Part shown: positions 56,138 through 64,000 of the stretch, one piece after another
Layout: the number at the start of each line of letters is the position of its first letter
Position numbering within the stretch: the stretch's first letter is position 1
Assembly: GCF_014873485.1 (NCBI RefSeq)
Contig: NZ_JADBDT010000001.1
Span: 1,054,001-1,118,000, forward strand
Origin: Sphingopyxis sp. OAS728
Lineage (GTDB): Bacteria > Pseudomonadota > Alphaproteobacteria > Sphingomonadales > Sphingomonadaceae
Length of the DNA stretch: 64,000 nt
Direction of reading: 5' to 3'
Translations under genes and position numbers: made by a program
Notes under the pieces: model-generated
The model's input: only the letters and a program-made list of their open reading frames with translations
Database searches by the model: none
Told to the model about the DNA's origin: nothing

Positions 56138-57237
56138 TAACGCAGCAACCGGTTCACCAGCGCCGTCAGCTCCGCCTCGCGGGCGACATCGCTCTTGCGC
56201 AGGATCGACTTGATCTGCGTGCCCAGCGTCTGCGCGCTCGTGCCGCGATGGGCCGCGATCGCCTCGCGCGCTTCGCCGTTCGCCAAACGCAGCGCGATCG
56301 CCGCCTCGGCCTCGGTCAGGCCCAGCGCCGCGCGCAGCGGTGCGATCCGCATCATCGGGATATCCGCCGCGCGCCGCGCGACGACCAGCAGGCGCGGATC
56401 GAAACCGAAATCCCATTCGCGCCGCGGCAGGCGAAAGATTTCGCAGAGGACACCGCCCTCCCCCTCATGCGGCGACCCGATCCAATGTTGCTGCATCGCT
56501 TCACCGTCGAGCGCCCGGCCGAGCGCCGCCTGCAACACCCCATCGGCATCGCGCCGCGTCGTGCCCAACCGTCCGCGGCGCAGGCGCAGCGCCCCGCCCT
56601 CGCCGACGATCGCCTCGGCCGCCGCCGACAGCGCCGCGACCGCGCCATGCCGGTCGATCAGGAACGCCGCGACGCCGATCGCATCGAACGCCCCGACGGT
56701 CATTTGGGCGCCGCGCCGCGCCATCGCCTGCTGCATCCTGACCGCCGCCAGCGCATAGCTCGCGCCCGCCGCGAACAGCTTTTGGTCGCGCTCTTCGCTC
56801 CGCCCCTCGCGCTCGGAGCGCAGCGCCGCCAGCCCGACGAGCAGCCCCTCGCCCTCGACCAGCACCGTCTGACAGCCGTGCACCCCGTCCCAGCGGCGGA
56901 TATGCTCCTCATAATCGTCGGTGCCGCTGTGCTGGCGGACGATGTCGTAATGCGTCTCGGTCAGTATCTCGAGCGGGCGGCCGCTCGCGGCGACGCGCCA
57001 GTTGACCTCGGGCCGCCACCCCTCGATTTCCAGGAATTCGCGCTGATAGGCGGGATCGATGTCGGGCATGAAATTGAACAAAGTCGCGTCGTCGCCGAGC
57101 CCCAGCAATTGCGTGCGCGACGATCCGGTCCGCCGCGCGAACAGGCGCAGCGCCGCGTTCCAGCCATCCTCCTCGAACGGCGCCGCCAGAAAGGCATTTT
57201 CAACCTCGCCCGCTTCCCGGGCGAATAAGCTATCCAT
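56137..57237 (-). CDS. LuxR-type helix-turn-helix transcriptional regulator
   Basis: A 366-residue regulator with the same design as the gene at 30054: a long N-terminal region containing a PAS-like part (AIGVAAFLIDRHGAVAALSAA) and a C-terminal HTH, LTEAEAAIALRLANGEAREAI then TLGTQIKSILRKSDV. Start 57237 (MDSLFARE) is chosen where the family-like sequence begins; the open frame upstream is Arg-rich and unlikely. It is divergent from yceI with about 200 bases between. Target unknown. Confidence 0.8.
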   Translation of the reverse strand: MDSLFAREAGEVENAFLAAPFEEDGWNAALRLFARRTGSSRTQLLGLGDDATLFNFMPDIDPAYQREFLEIEGWRPEVNWRVAASGRPLEILTETHYDIVRQHSGTDDYEEHIRRWDGVHGCQTVLVEGEGLLVGLAALRSEREGRSEERDQKLFAAGASYALAAVRMQQAMARRGAQMTVGAFDAIGVAAFLIDRHGAVAALSAAAEAIVGEGGALRLRRGRLGTTRRDADGVLQAALGRALDGEAMQQHWIGSPHEGEGGVLCEIFRLPRREWDFGFDPRLLVVARRAADIPMMRIAPLRAALGLTEAEAAIALRLANGEAREAIAAHRGTSAQTLGTQIKSILRKSDVAREAELTALVNRLLR

Positions 57238-57433
57238 CGACGTCGGCCCCCCAGCCTTCGTGCTCAGCTTTCCTTGCTTCGCTGCGTTGCAGCATGAAAC
57301 CGCGCGCGGCACAAGCGCCTTGCGACGACATGCTTGCGGCAACCGCATCCGAAACGCTGCGTTTCTCCAGCGCTTATTGACGCCGTCCCGCCGCATCGCC
57401 TAGCTTCGCGGCTTCCCCAACAGGAGATTTCCC

Positions 57434-58075
57434 ATGCGCCGCATCCTCCCCTACGCCGCCGCCGCGCTCGTCGCCGTCGTCGCGACCCCGATCGTCCTCG
57501 CGCAGGGCGGCGCCGCCCCCGGCGCCCCCGACAAGACGCGCGTCACCGCGGGCACCTACGCCGCCGACGCGGGCCACACGATGGTCGTGTGGGAAGTCGA
57601 TCATCTCGGCTTCAGCAAATATACCGGCATCTTCGGCGACGTGACCGGCACGCTCGTCATCGATCCGAAGAACCCCGCCGCAGCCAAGGTCGATGTGACG
57701 ATCCCGGTATCGAAGGTCACGACCGCCAGCGCCGGCCTCACCAGCCACCTGCTCCGCGCGGGCAAGGACGGCGGCAAGCCCGACTTCTTCGGCGCCGCGC
57801 CTGCCGACGCCAAATTCGTCTCGACCAGCGTCGTCGTCGACAGCGACGGCGACGAAGCCAAGGTCACGGGCAATCTCACGCTCAACGGCGTGACCAAGCC
57901 CGTCACCCTCGACGTCGATTTCCACGGCGCGGGCGTCGGCATGAACAAGAAGGAAACCGTGGGCTTCGAGGCCGAAACCACGATCAAGCGCAGCGACTTC
58001 GGCATCAACATGGGCATCCCCTATGTCAGCGATGCCGTCGAACTCGAAATCCACGCCGCGTTCGAAAAGCAGTAA
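57434..58075 (+). CDS. YceI family periplasmic protein
   Basis: A lipocalin-like polyisoprenoid-binding protein of 213 residues. It has a signal peptide (ending VLAQ) and the YceI pattern ADAGHTMVVWEVDHLGFSKY, then LTSHLLRAGKDGGKPDFF and GNLTLNGVTKPVTLDVDF. Periplasmic, stress-related in some bacteria. A terminator follows its stop. Confidence 0.9.
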   Translation: MRRILPYAAAALVAVVATPIVLAQGGAAPGAPDKTRVTAGTYAADAGHTMVVWEVDHLGFSKYTGIFGDVTGTLVIDPKNPAAAKVDVTIPVSKVTTASAGLTSHLLRAGKDGGKPDFFGAAPADAKFVSTSVVVDSDGDEAKVTGNLTLNGVTKPVTLDVDFHGAGVGMNKKETVGFEAETTIKRSDFGINMGIPYVSDAVELEIHAAFEKQ

Positions 58076-58111
58076 GCGCGCGCCAATCTGTCACATGCGC
58101 CGCGTATGAAC

Positions 58112-58141
58112 GGGGCGGGATCTTCGGGTCCCGCCCCTTTT
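58112..58141 (+). terminator. Rho-independent terminator after yceI
   Basis: GGGGCGGGA, loop TCTTCGGG, TCCCGCCCC, TTTT: a 9-bp perfect stem with T-run, 37 bases after the yceI stop. Confidence 0.88.
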
Positions 58142-58158
58142 CGTACAGGAGCCATGTG

Positions 58159-58509
58159 ATGAGCGAACTGGTACGCGAAATTGTCGAAGTGAACGCCTCG
58201 ATCGACGGCGACGAGGAAAATCCGCTGCTGGTCGTCGAGGTCGAGGGCCTCGCCGCCACCGCGGGCTGGACCAACGTCCGGCTCGAACCGCATGTCACCA
58301 TCACCCCGCCCGACGACGGCGTGCTGGATTTCGACCTCGTCGGCGACCGTCCTTCCGACGCCGCCGAAGTACTCAGCGAAGTCGAGGCCGCATGGGAAGG
58401 CGCGCTCGAGGACTGGTGCATCGGCGTCCGCGTCCATGGCATCGACAACCTCATCGAAGACGAGATTTTCGAACCCTGGGACGAGGACGACGAGAGCGAA
58501 GCCGCCTGA
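58159..58509 (+). CDS. Acidic hypothetical protein
   Basis: A 116-residue, strongly acidic cytoplasmic protein (SIDGDEENPLLVVEVEG, C terminus FEPWDEDDESEAA). The start at 58159 follows AGGAGCC; a nearby ATG at 58154 is in another frame. It is flanked on both sides by strong terminators, so it is a single-gene transcript. No function recognised. Confidence 0.65.
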   Translation: MSELVREIVEVNASIDGDEENPLLVVEVEGLAATAGWTNVRLEPHVTITPPDDGVLDFDLVGDRPSDAAEVLSEVEAAWEGALEDWCIGVRVHGIDNLIEDEIFEPWDEDDESEAA

Positions 58510-58537
58510 CGCTCGCTTCCCGACGATCCCCTGCACT

Positions 58538-58577
58538 GCGCCGGGCCGCCGCCGATCGCGCGGCCCGGCGCCATTTT
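58538..58577 (+). terminator. Rho-independent terminator
   Basis: GCGCCGGGCCGC and GCGGCCCGGCGC form a 12-bp perfect stem, followed by CATTTT. It lies 29 bases after the acidic-protein stop. Confidence 0.85.
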
Positions 58578-58637
58578 CGGTTCATCGCAGAGCCAGCAAA
58601 AGCGGCGTAGCCTCCCGTCATTCAAGGGAGGATCACC

Positions 58638-59126
58638 ATGCGCACCCTGCTTCTCGCTCTAGCCGCCCTCGCCGCCACTCCAGCACTGGCGCAGGCCAAC
58701 CCGCAAATCGACTATCCCGGCTTCCAGGCGCTCACCGCCAGCGTCGCTCCCGCTCGCGAAACGCGCCTGATCCCCTTCGACGCCTTCAAGGCCGAGGCCG
58801 CGAAACCCGGCACCCTCCTCCTCGACGCGCGCTCGAAAGACGCCTTCGCGCGCGGCCATATCAAGGGCGCGGTCAACCTGCCGCTCACCGACTTCACCGC
58901 CGAGAGCCTCGCCGCGGTGATCGGCGCCAACGCCGGCCGCCCCATCCTCATCTATTGCAACAATAATTTCTCGAACCACCGCAGCCCCGTGCCGCTCAAA
59001 TCGGCGCCGCTCGCGCTCAATATCCAGACCTTCATCAACCTCGTCGGCTATGGCTATCCGAACGTCCTCGAACTCGCCGACGTCGTCGATTTCAACGATC
59101 CCAAGGTCGAGTGGGTGACGGGCTGA
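58638..59126 (+). CDS. Periplasmic rhodanese-like protein
   Basis: A 162-residue secreted rhodanese. The signal peptide ends PALAQA. The rhodanese domain has LLLDARSKDAFARGHIKGAVNLP and the active-site Cys in ILIYCNNNFSN. The loop after the Cys is not the CRSG-type of classical sulfurtransferases, so the substrate is unclear. AAGGGAGGATCACC precedes the ATG. Confidence 0.82.
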   Translation: MRTLLLALAALAATPALAQANPQIDYPGFQALTASVAPARETRLIPFDAFKAEAAKPGTLLLDARSKDAFARGHIKGAVNLPLTDFTAESLAAVIGANAGRPILIYCNNNFSNHRSPVPLKSAPLALNIQTFINLVGYGYPNVLELADVVDFNDPKVEWVTG

Positions 59127-59195
59127 CCCCGCACCCCGCGCAATTTTCGCACTCCCCTCTTGCCAAGCGCGACATTTTGCATCACTAGGGCGGCC

Positions 59196-59246
59196 ATGCG
59201 CGGCAACGCCCTTCTTCTTCTGCGACTTACACGCCCTTGGGCGTGA
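59196..59246 (+). CDS. leuL: Leu leader peptide of leuA
   Basis: A 16-residue ORF, MRGNALLLLRLTRPWA, with four consecutive Leu codons (CTT CTT CTT CTG, 59211-59222) and a fifth two codons later. It starts 134 bases ahead of leuA on the same strand. A Leu-codon run in a tiny ORF just before a leucine biosynthesis gene is the hallmark of ribosome-mediated attenuation: ribosome stalling on scarce Leu-tRNA changes the downstream RNA folding. Confidence 0.8.
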   Translation: MRGNALLLLRLTRPWA

Positions 59247-59249
59247 CAC

Positions 59250-59319
59250 TGGCTGCGCGCTAGTCGCGGCCACCCGCTCAAGGGTCCGATCGACAAGCAC
59301 TCGCAACCACCAGAAGAAG
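59250..59319 (+). promoter_or_regulatory. leuA leader RNA: hairpin and anti-SD pairing element
   Basis: An 8-bp stem TGGCTGCG / CGCGGCCA (59250-59257 with 59265-59272) follows the leader stop. CAGAAGAAG at 59311-59319 contains the leuA ribosome-binding site and is perfectly complementary to CTTCTTCTG (59214-59222), the Leu codons themselves. No U-tract terminator is seen, so control appears to be at leuA translation initiation. Confidence 0.6.
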
Positions 59320-59329
59320 TTTTCAGACC

Positions 59330-60994
59330 ATGACCATGCTCCGCGACCCCTCGGTCAAATATAGCGCCTTCCCGCAGGTTCCCTTGGCGAACCGCGAATG
59401 GCCCGGCCGCGTCACCACGACTGCGCCGATCTGGCTCTCCACCGACATGCGCGACGGCAACCAGTCGCTGATCGACCCGATGGATGCCGAGAAGAAGGCC
59501 CGCTTCTTCGACCTGCTCGTCCGCTGCGGGTTCAAGGAGATCGAGGTCGGCTTCCCCAGCGCGGGCGCGACCGAGTTCGACTTCATCTCCGGCCTCGTGA
59601 AGAACGGCCGCATCCCCGACGACGTCACGCCCCAAGTCCTGACCCAAAGCCGCGCCGACCTGATCCGCACCAGCTTCGACAGCCTCGAAGGCGCGAAGAC
59701 CGCGATCGTCCACGTCTATAACGCGGTCAGCCCCGCGTGGCGCAAGATCGTCTTCGGCATGGAGATGGACGAGATCAAGGGCATCGCGATCGAGGGCGCG
59801 AAGCAGCTCCGCGACAATGCCGCGCGCCTGCCCGGCACCGACTGGCGCTTCGAATACAGCCCCGAAACCTTCTCGACCGCCGAGCTCGATTTCAGCATCG
59901 CCTGCTGCGAAGCGGTGATGGACATCCTCCAGCCCACCGCCGACAAGCCGATCATCCTCAACCTCCCCGCGACGGTCGAAGCTTCGACGGCGAACATCTA
60001 CGCCGACCAGATCGAATATTTCTGCAAGAACCTCTCCAACCGCGACCGCGCGATCATATCCTTGCACACCCACAACGACCGCGGCACCGGCGTCGCGGCG
60101 GCCGAGCTCGGCCTGCTCGCGGGCGCCGACCGGGTCGAGGGCTGCCTGTTCGGCAATGGCGAGCGCACCGGCAACACCTGCCTCGTCACCATCGCGCTCA
60201 ACATGTACACGCAGGGCGTCGACCCGGAACTCGACTTCTCGAACATCGACGAGGTCATCCAGACGGTCGAATATTGCAACAACCTGCCCGTCCACCCGCG
60301 CCACCCCTATGGCGGCGAGCTCGTCTACACCGCCTTTTCGGGCAGCCATCAGGACGCGATCAAGAAAGGCTTCGCCGCGCGCGAGCGCCAGAATGACGAG
60401 CGCTGGGAAGTCCCCTATCTGCCCATCGACCCCGCCGATCTCGGCCGCAGCTATGAAGCGGTGATCCGCGTCAACAGCCAGTCGGGCAAGGGCGGCGTCG
60501 CATGGGTGCTCGAACAGGACAAGGGCCTGAAACTGCCCAAGAAAATGCAGGCGAGCTTCAGCCATGTCGTGCAAGCACTCGCCGACCAGACGAGCCGCGA
60601 ACTCGGCGCCGAGGATATCTGGCACGCGTTCGAGGGCCAGTATCTGACCACCGAAGCCAAACGCTTCCAACTCGTCGACTGGTCCGAAACCCATTCGGGC
60701 GCCGACCGCATCTTCGCCGGCGAACTCACCATCGACGGCACCCCGCGCAGCGTCAGCGGCCGCGGCAACGGCCTGATGTCGAGCGTCATCGCCGCGCTCA
60801 GCGAAAGCGGCGGCCCGGTGATGGACATCGTCGACTATAGCGAGCACGCGATCGGCCAGGGCAGCAATGTGCAGGCCGCGGCCTATGTCGAATGCCGCAC
60901 GCCGGACGGGAAAAGCCTGTTCGGCTGCGGACTGGATACCGACGTCGCGACGGCGAGCGTGCGGGCGATTTTGTCGGCGGCTAATGGGGTCTAA
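59330..60994 (+). CDS. leuA: 2-isopropylmalate synthase
   Basis: First committed step of leucine synthesis: 2-ketoisovalerate plus acetyl-CoA. It is 554 residues, the long LeuA type 2 form. The catalytic DMRDGNQSL, the metal-binding HTHNDRGTG and GCLFGNGERTGN motifs lie in the TIM barrel, and a C-terminal allosteric domain begins near DWSETH. AGAAGAAG serves as ribosome-binding site; ATG 59336 is a possible alternative start. Leucine control through the leader is very likely. Confidence 0.96.
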   Translation: MTMLRDPSVKYSAFPQVPLANREWPGRVTTTAPIWLSTDMRDGNQSLIDPMDAEKKARFFDLLVRCGFKEIEVGFPSAGATEFDFISGLVKNGRIPDDVTPQVLTQSRADLIRTSFDSLEGAKTAIVHVYNAVSPAWRKIVFGMEMDEIKGIAIEGAKQLRDNAARLPGTDWRFEYSPETFSTAELDFSIACCEAVMDILQPTADKPIILNLPATVEASTANIYADQIEYFCKNLSNRDRAIISLHTHNDRGTGVAAAELGLLAGADRVEGCLFGNGERTGNTCLVTIALNMYTQGVDPELDFSNIDEVIQTVEYCNNLPVHPRHPYGGELVYTAFSGSHQDAIKKGFAARERQNDERWEVPYLPIDPADLGRSYEAVIRVNSQSGKGGVAWVLEQDKGLKLPKKMQASFSHVVQALADQTSRELGAEDIWHAFEGQYLTTEAKRFQLVDWSETHSGADRIFAGELTIDGTPRSVSGRGNGLMSSVIAALSESGGPVMDIVDYSEHAIGQGSNVQAAAYVECRTPDGKSLFGCGLDTDVATASVRAILSAANGV

Positions 60995-61026
60995 ATCTCG
61001 GTCGCTGTTAAGTATCCGATTTCTAG

Positions 61027-61050
61027 ATGACGCCATCGCTACGTCGTCAT
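61027..61050. promoter_or_regulatory. Inverted repeat upstream of the DUF262-HEPN module
   Basis: ATGACG (61027-61032) and CGTCAT (61045-61050) are 6-bp arms 12 bases apart, about 30 bases before the DUF262 start. It may be an operator for autoregulation. Confidence 0.35.
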
Positions 61051-61075
61051 AGGATAGAGGACAGAAACTAGAAGG

Positions 61076-62269
61076 ATGTCCAAAATGCCGTTCTCGCCAT
61101 CTGAACAAGACATGTGGGACAATGACCCCGGTGAACGACCTGAAAGGCCCGACGACCGCGCAATCAACGAGCGCTACGTGCGCGGCGAAGGACGAATTGT
61201 GATTGAATCAAATCGTGAAAAGCTTCCCGGTTTTATCAATCAGCTCAAGGATCCGGACTACATGGATTTGCGGCCATTTTATCAGCGACGACCGCGGTGG
61301 GACGCCAAGACGCAAAGCCTTCTAATTGAATCTTTCATAATGAATATACCCGTTCCTCCCGTATTTTTATACGAAAGGGATTATAACTCGTACGAAGTTA
61401 TGGACGGCCAGCAGCGCATTACTGCTATAAAGGATTTCTACGCCAACAACTTTAAACTAAGAGGTCTTGAGACTTGGCCAGAACTTAACGGCAGAACATA
61501 TGCAACGTTGCCTGAAAAAATTAGGGCCGGCATCGACAGGCGATCAATAACCTCGATTGTACTATTAAAAGAATCGACGGAAAGCGAAGAGGAAGCATCG
61601 CTTCTTCGCGAGACGGTATTTGATCGCCTAAACACGGGCGGCATCAAACTGGAACGTCAGGAGATCAGGAATGCGCTCTACCGGGGGCAGTTCAATGATA
61701 TGCTCCACAAAATCACCCGCTCCGACCGATTTAGAGAAATATGGGGTCTACCGCGCTGGGTGGAGGGAGAGATCGAAACAAATCCGGCACTAGTTTCCGA
61801 CCCCTTTTTCGCAAAAATGGGCGACGCAGAGGTCGCTCTACGCTTCTTTGCTCTTAGGCACGTGGACCACTACCGACGCGGAATGCAAGGGTTCTTAGAT
61901 ATATACATGAGGCGCGCCGCCAAGTTTGACGAAATTGACGTTGAGAGGCTGGAAGAATTGTATCTAGCCACTCTCGCGCTCGCACATGACGTGTATGGCG
62001 AACATATTTTCCGCCCGTTTCAGCCAGCTGCGAATGCCTGGGACGCGAAGCCACACAGAGCATTCCAAGACGCGGTTATGATCGGCCTTTCTGAGCGCCT
62101 GGTCGATAGCCAAACCCTGCGAGATCGACGAAATGAGATAATTGCAGCCACCAAAGCCTTGTTCGCAAGCCATCCGGATGGGACATTTACGGGCCGGGGC
62201 AATACAAAACAGGACATAAAGAACAGAATTGATCTTTATCGGAACATGCTTTCGAGTATCATCGGTTAA
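61076..62269 (+). CDS. DUF262 (GmrSD N-terminal, ParB-like) domain protein
   Basis: A 397-residue protein whose first half is a DUF262 domain: FYQRRPRW (residues 68-75), the ParB-like nucleotide motif DGQQR (110-114) and FDRLNTGG (182-189) with LERQEIRNA. DUF262 senses or hydrolyses nucleotides in type IV restriction (GmrS), SspE and other defence proteins. The usual DUF1524 HNH nuclease half is absent; the C terminus is helical. ATG 61085 gives better spacing to AGAAGG than 61076. AT-rich codon use differs sharply from leuA. The HEPN gene starts two bases after its stop. Confidence 0.85.
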   Translation: MSKMPFSPSEQDMWDNDPGERPERPDDRAINERYVRGEGRIVIESNREKLPGFINQLKDPDYMDLRPFYQRRPRWDAKTQSLLIESFIMNIPVPPVFLYERDYNSYEVMDGQQRITAIKDFYANNFKLRGLETWPELNGRTYATLPEKIRAGIDRRSITSIVLLKESTESEEEASLLRETVFDRLNTGGIKLERQEIRNALYRGQFNDMLHKITRSDRFREIWGLPRWVEGEIETNPALVSDPFFAKMGDAEVALRFFALRHVDHYRRGMQGFLDIYMRRAAKFDEIDVERLEELYLATLALAHDVYGEHIFRPFQPAANAWDAKPHRAFQDAVMIGLSERLVDSQTLRDRRNEIIAATKALFASHPDGTFTGRGNTKQDIKNRIDLYRNMLSSIIG

Positions 62270-62271
62270 CG

Positions 62272-63372
62272 ATGTACAATCCATTTCTCGAGCGCACCAA
62301 AAGCGCCATATCGGCGCTGATTAAACACGTCCATACTTCAGAGAACTTCCGTACAGCTCTTTTGGACAACGCCCTTCGTTGCGCGGCAGAGACTCCATGC
62401 TTTGACTTAGGCATTGGAGCGGAACAGGCGCCCGATCGAGTGGCGTGGAGGGTAATCGACCATTGCGCCGTCGTTACTCGCATATATGCCATTTACGAAC
62501 AATTTTGCAGTGAGATGATCCGCGAGCATCTAGGATTGCTTCAATCAAGAATCCCGTTTTCTCAACTTCCCGACGAAATCAAAGCATCGTATAGACTGGG
62601 GATATCGAAAATCCTCGAAAAAAAGGATGGACCGAGGTTCGGTGATATCGACCTAAATAGGCTCGTAGAAGGATATCATGCCGCGCTCTCTGATAGCAAA
62701 TACACTATCGAGCCGCGAGCCATGCTTATGCAGGAGCAAAATCTACGGCTTCCAGAATTGCAGCGATATATGAAGTCGTGTGGCATAGAAAATATGTCGA
62801 GCTGGATAGAAAAACATAGAGCTGTTTTGGCATTTTTCGAAACCGGAGATCGATTGACGGCGTCTGCCGAGAGCGAGCTTAGTGAAATAATTAAATACAG
62901 AAATGACGCAGCGCATGGGAGTTTGGATATTAGTGACATTCTGCATGTCAACGTACTAGTGGAGTTTTGTGAATTTATCTCGGCGCTTTGCGAAGCGATA
63001 TCGGAAAGAGTTCAGCTCTCTGGTTTGCTCTTACTCAAAGACAAAGGCTTTGTAGAGAAGAGAGGAAAATTAACAGAATCCTTGAGAGATGGCACTGTTT
63101 TCATTGGAAAAATGACAGGGGGTTTTGAGATAGGGGGAACAGTTTACCTCTGTGGAGAGAGCTACTGCGTCGAGCGGATGGTTACAAGTCTACAGATTGA
63201 AGGACAACCTCATGACCGGGTTCTTCTCGAAGAGGCTGCTGAGCTTGGCATGATGTTCGACATACCGGCAAAAAAGAACGTCGTGCTATTCCGCTTTAAC
63301 GAGGCGCCCCCGGTCCCAGAACAACTCGTCGTGGCTCAAATGGCTGACGAATCTCCGACTGCGGAAGTTTAA
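62272..63372 (+). CDS. HEPN domain protein, MAE_28990/MAE_18760-like, RNase motif
   Basis: A 366-residue mostly helical protein. The segment SEIIKYRNDAAHGS holds the HEPN signature R-N-x3-H (Arg210, His215), which in RNA-cutting toxins forms the RNase site at a dimer interface. The layout fits the MAE_28990/MAE_18760-type (RiboL-PSP) HEPN proteins often beside DUF262 genes. The last ~100 residues (TVFIGKMTGGFEIGGTVYL) look beta-rich and could be a sensor. It is two bases from the DUF262 stop and equally AT-rich. Likely the effector of a defence or toxin-antitoxin pair; not proven. Confidence 0.75.
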   Translation: MYNPFLERTKSAISALIKHVHTSENFRTALLDNALRCAAETPCFDLGIGAEQAPDRVAWRVIDHCAVVTRIYAIYEQFCSEMIREHLGLLQSRIPFSQLPDEIKASYRLGISKILEKKDGPRFGDIDLNRLVEGYHAALSDSKYTIEPRAMLMQEQNLRLPELQRYMKSCGIENMSSWIEKHRAVLAFFETGDRLTASAESELSEIIKYRNDAAHGSLDISDILHVNVLVEFCEFISALCEAISERVQLSGLLLLKDKGFVEKRGKLTESLRDGTVFIGKMTGGFEIGGTVYLCGESYCVERMVTSLQIEGQPHDRVLLEEAAELGMMFDIPAKKNVVLFRFNEAPPVPEQLVVAQMADESPTAEV

Positions 63373-63436
63373 TCTTTCCTACATTTCACCCATATGGTTC
63401 ATTCTATCGGTTTCACCCAACCGAAAGGACAAATCG

Positions 63437-64000
63437 ATGGACGACTCCCCGCACGATCCCGCGTTTATCCCCGCCCCCGGCAGCTATCACTGGACGCCGC
63501 GGCTCCAGCGCGAATTTCTGGAGGCGTTCGCCACCAACGGGTCGGTGAAGATTTCGGCGGCGAAGGTCGGCATGTCGCCCGGCGCCGCCTATCAGCTCAA
63601 GCAGCGGCCCGAAGGCGCGGCGTTCCGGCTCGGCTGCGCCGCGGCGCTGCTGATCGCGCGCGGGCGGCTCGTCGACGAGCTGCTCGACCGCGCGATCTGG
63701 GGGCATGACGAGCTGACCACCGTCTATCGCGAGGAGGACCGCAGCCTCTACAAACGCCGCCGCATCGACAGCCGCCTCGGCCTCGCGATGCTCGCGCGGC
63801 TCGACCGCATGGTCGAAACGCGGGCGCGGGCGGGCGAAGAGATGCTCGCGCAGGTCATCGCCGGCGACTGGCCGGGCTTCCTGTCGCTGTTCGACGCCGC
63901 CGAAGCCGCGCGCACATCCATCGACGCCGGAACGGCATCCGGAGACGCGCCCGAAGACGCCGAGGCCGGCCCCGCCGCCAGCGAGGCGCCCGGCATGTCC
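63437..64000 (+). CDS. Hypothetical HTH protein, terminase-small-subunit-like (partial)
   Basis: An open frame from ATG 63437 to the right edge (188 codons, no stop). It begins MDDSPHDPAFIPAPGSYHW and then has a helix-turn-helix-like stretch, RLQREFLEAFATNGSVKISA then AKVGMSPGAAYQL. Such N termini occur in phage small terminases and in chromosomal sphingomonad proteins of unknown role. The C-terminal part is acidic and Ala-rich. AAAGGAC precedes the ATG, next to an inverted repeat TCGGTT-n6-AACCGA (63407-63424). GC content returns to the high chromosomal level here. Confidence 0.65.
   Translation, partial: MDDSPHDPAFIPAPGSYHWTPRLQREFLEAFATNGSVKISAAKVGMSPGAAYQLKQRPEGAAFRLGCAAALLIARGRLVDELLDRAIWGHDELTTVYREEDRSLYKRRRIDSRLGLAMLARLDRMVETRARAGEEMLAQVIAGDWPGFLSLFDAAEAARTSIDAGTASGDAPEDAEAGPAASEAPGMS

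Noticed and set aside
59054..61108. A 684-codon minus-strand ORF over leuA
   Set aside because: The plus strand encodes an intact LeuA with all motifs; the antisense product is low-complexity and lacks a ribosome-binding site.

Overview
The window is GC-rich (mostly mid-60s percent by eye), densely coded chromosomal DNA with no rRNA, plasmid, phage or IS genes. TonB receptors with a SEIVVTG-type plug start, ATGA-coupled operons, dispersed palindromes of the GTCAYCCCGG and GTCATCCCCGCG types, an acidic AHAS operon and SPOR/TPR envelope genes point to an alphaproteobacterium of the Sphingomonadaceae, most likely Sphingopyxis or a close relative (inference from gene style, not a search).

Region by region. 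(1) 1-9544: a catabolic cluster on the minus strand (TonB-dependent receptor, acetoacetyl-CoA synthetase-like ligase, 3-hydroxyacyl-CoA dehydrogenase, MFS carrier, tannase/feruloyl-esterase-family hydrolase cut by the left edge), with a divergent AraC regulator. It abuts the 3' end of tRNA-Tyr. (2) 9666-15381: housekeeping and repair genes (rlmB, 2Fe-2S ferredoxin, an AlkA-type glycosylase operon, trigger factor, tRNA-Tyr, tRNA-Leu). (3) 15548-18363: three secreted proteins of unknown function, the first preceded by nested palindromes. (4) 18360-29187: amidohydrolase and gatCAB on minus, then DUF3089-ruvX-DUF1294-pyrB-pyrC' on plus; the dihydroorotase homologue has lost its metal ligands. (5) 29260-37291: DUF4189, a LuxR-type regulator, a CPA2 antiporter, dispersed repeats, and a ParA / ribbon-helix-helix / SPOR-lipoprotein operon facing a second Sel1-SPOR gene across a region with four GGGTAAACG-like sites. 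(6) 37308-41614: TonB-C protein, a subclass B3 metallo-beta-lactamase with Glu in place of the first zinc His, its divergent AmpR-like LysR regulator, and an NTF2-like gene behind twin palindromic operators. (7) 41647-51077: serB, miaA, ilvB-ilvN-ilvC, bioF-bioD-bioA. (8) 51085-55888: msrC, prolyl oligopeptidase and small accessory secreted proteins. (9) 56137-60994: a second LuxR-type regulator, yceI, a rhodanese, and leuA with a Leu-rich leader peptide. (10) 61076-63372: a distinctly AT-richer two-gene island, DUF262 (ParB-like) plus a HEPN RNase-motif protein, a candidate defence or toxin-antitoxin module, followed by a partial gene at the right edge.

How genes work together: ilvB/ilvN/ilvC and leuA give branched-chain amino acid synthesis; bioF/D/A give three of the four late biotin steps (bioB is not here); pyrB with the inactive pyrC' makes aspartate transcarbamoylase. 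The most promising less-described systems are the DUF262-HEPN pair, the ParA-RHH-SPOR cluster with its iteron-like sites, and the leuA leader whose Leu codons can pair directly with the leuA ribosome-binding site.
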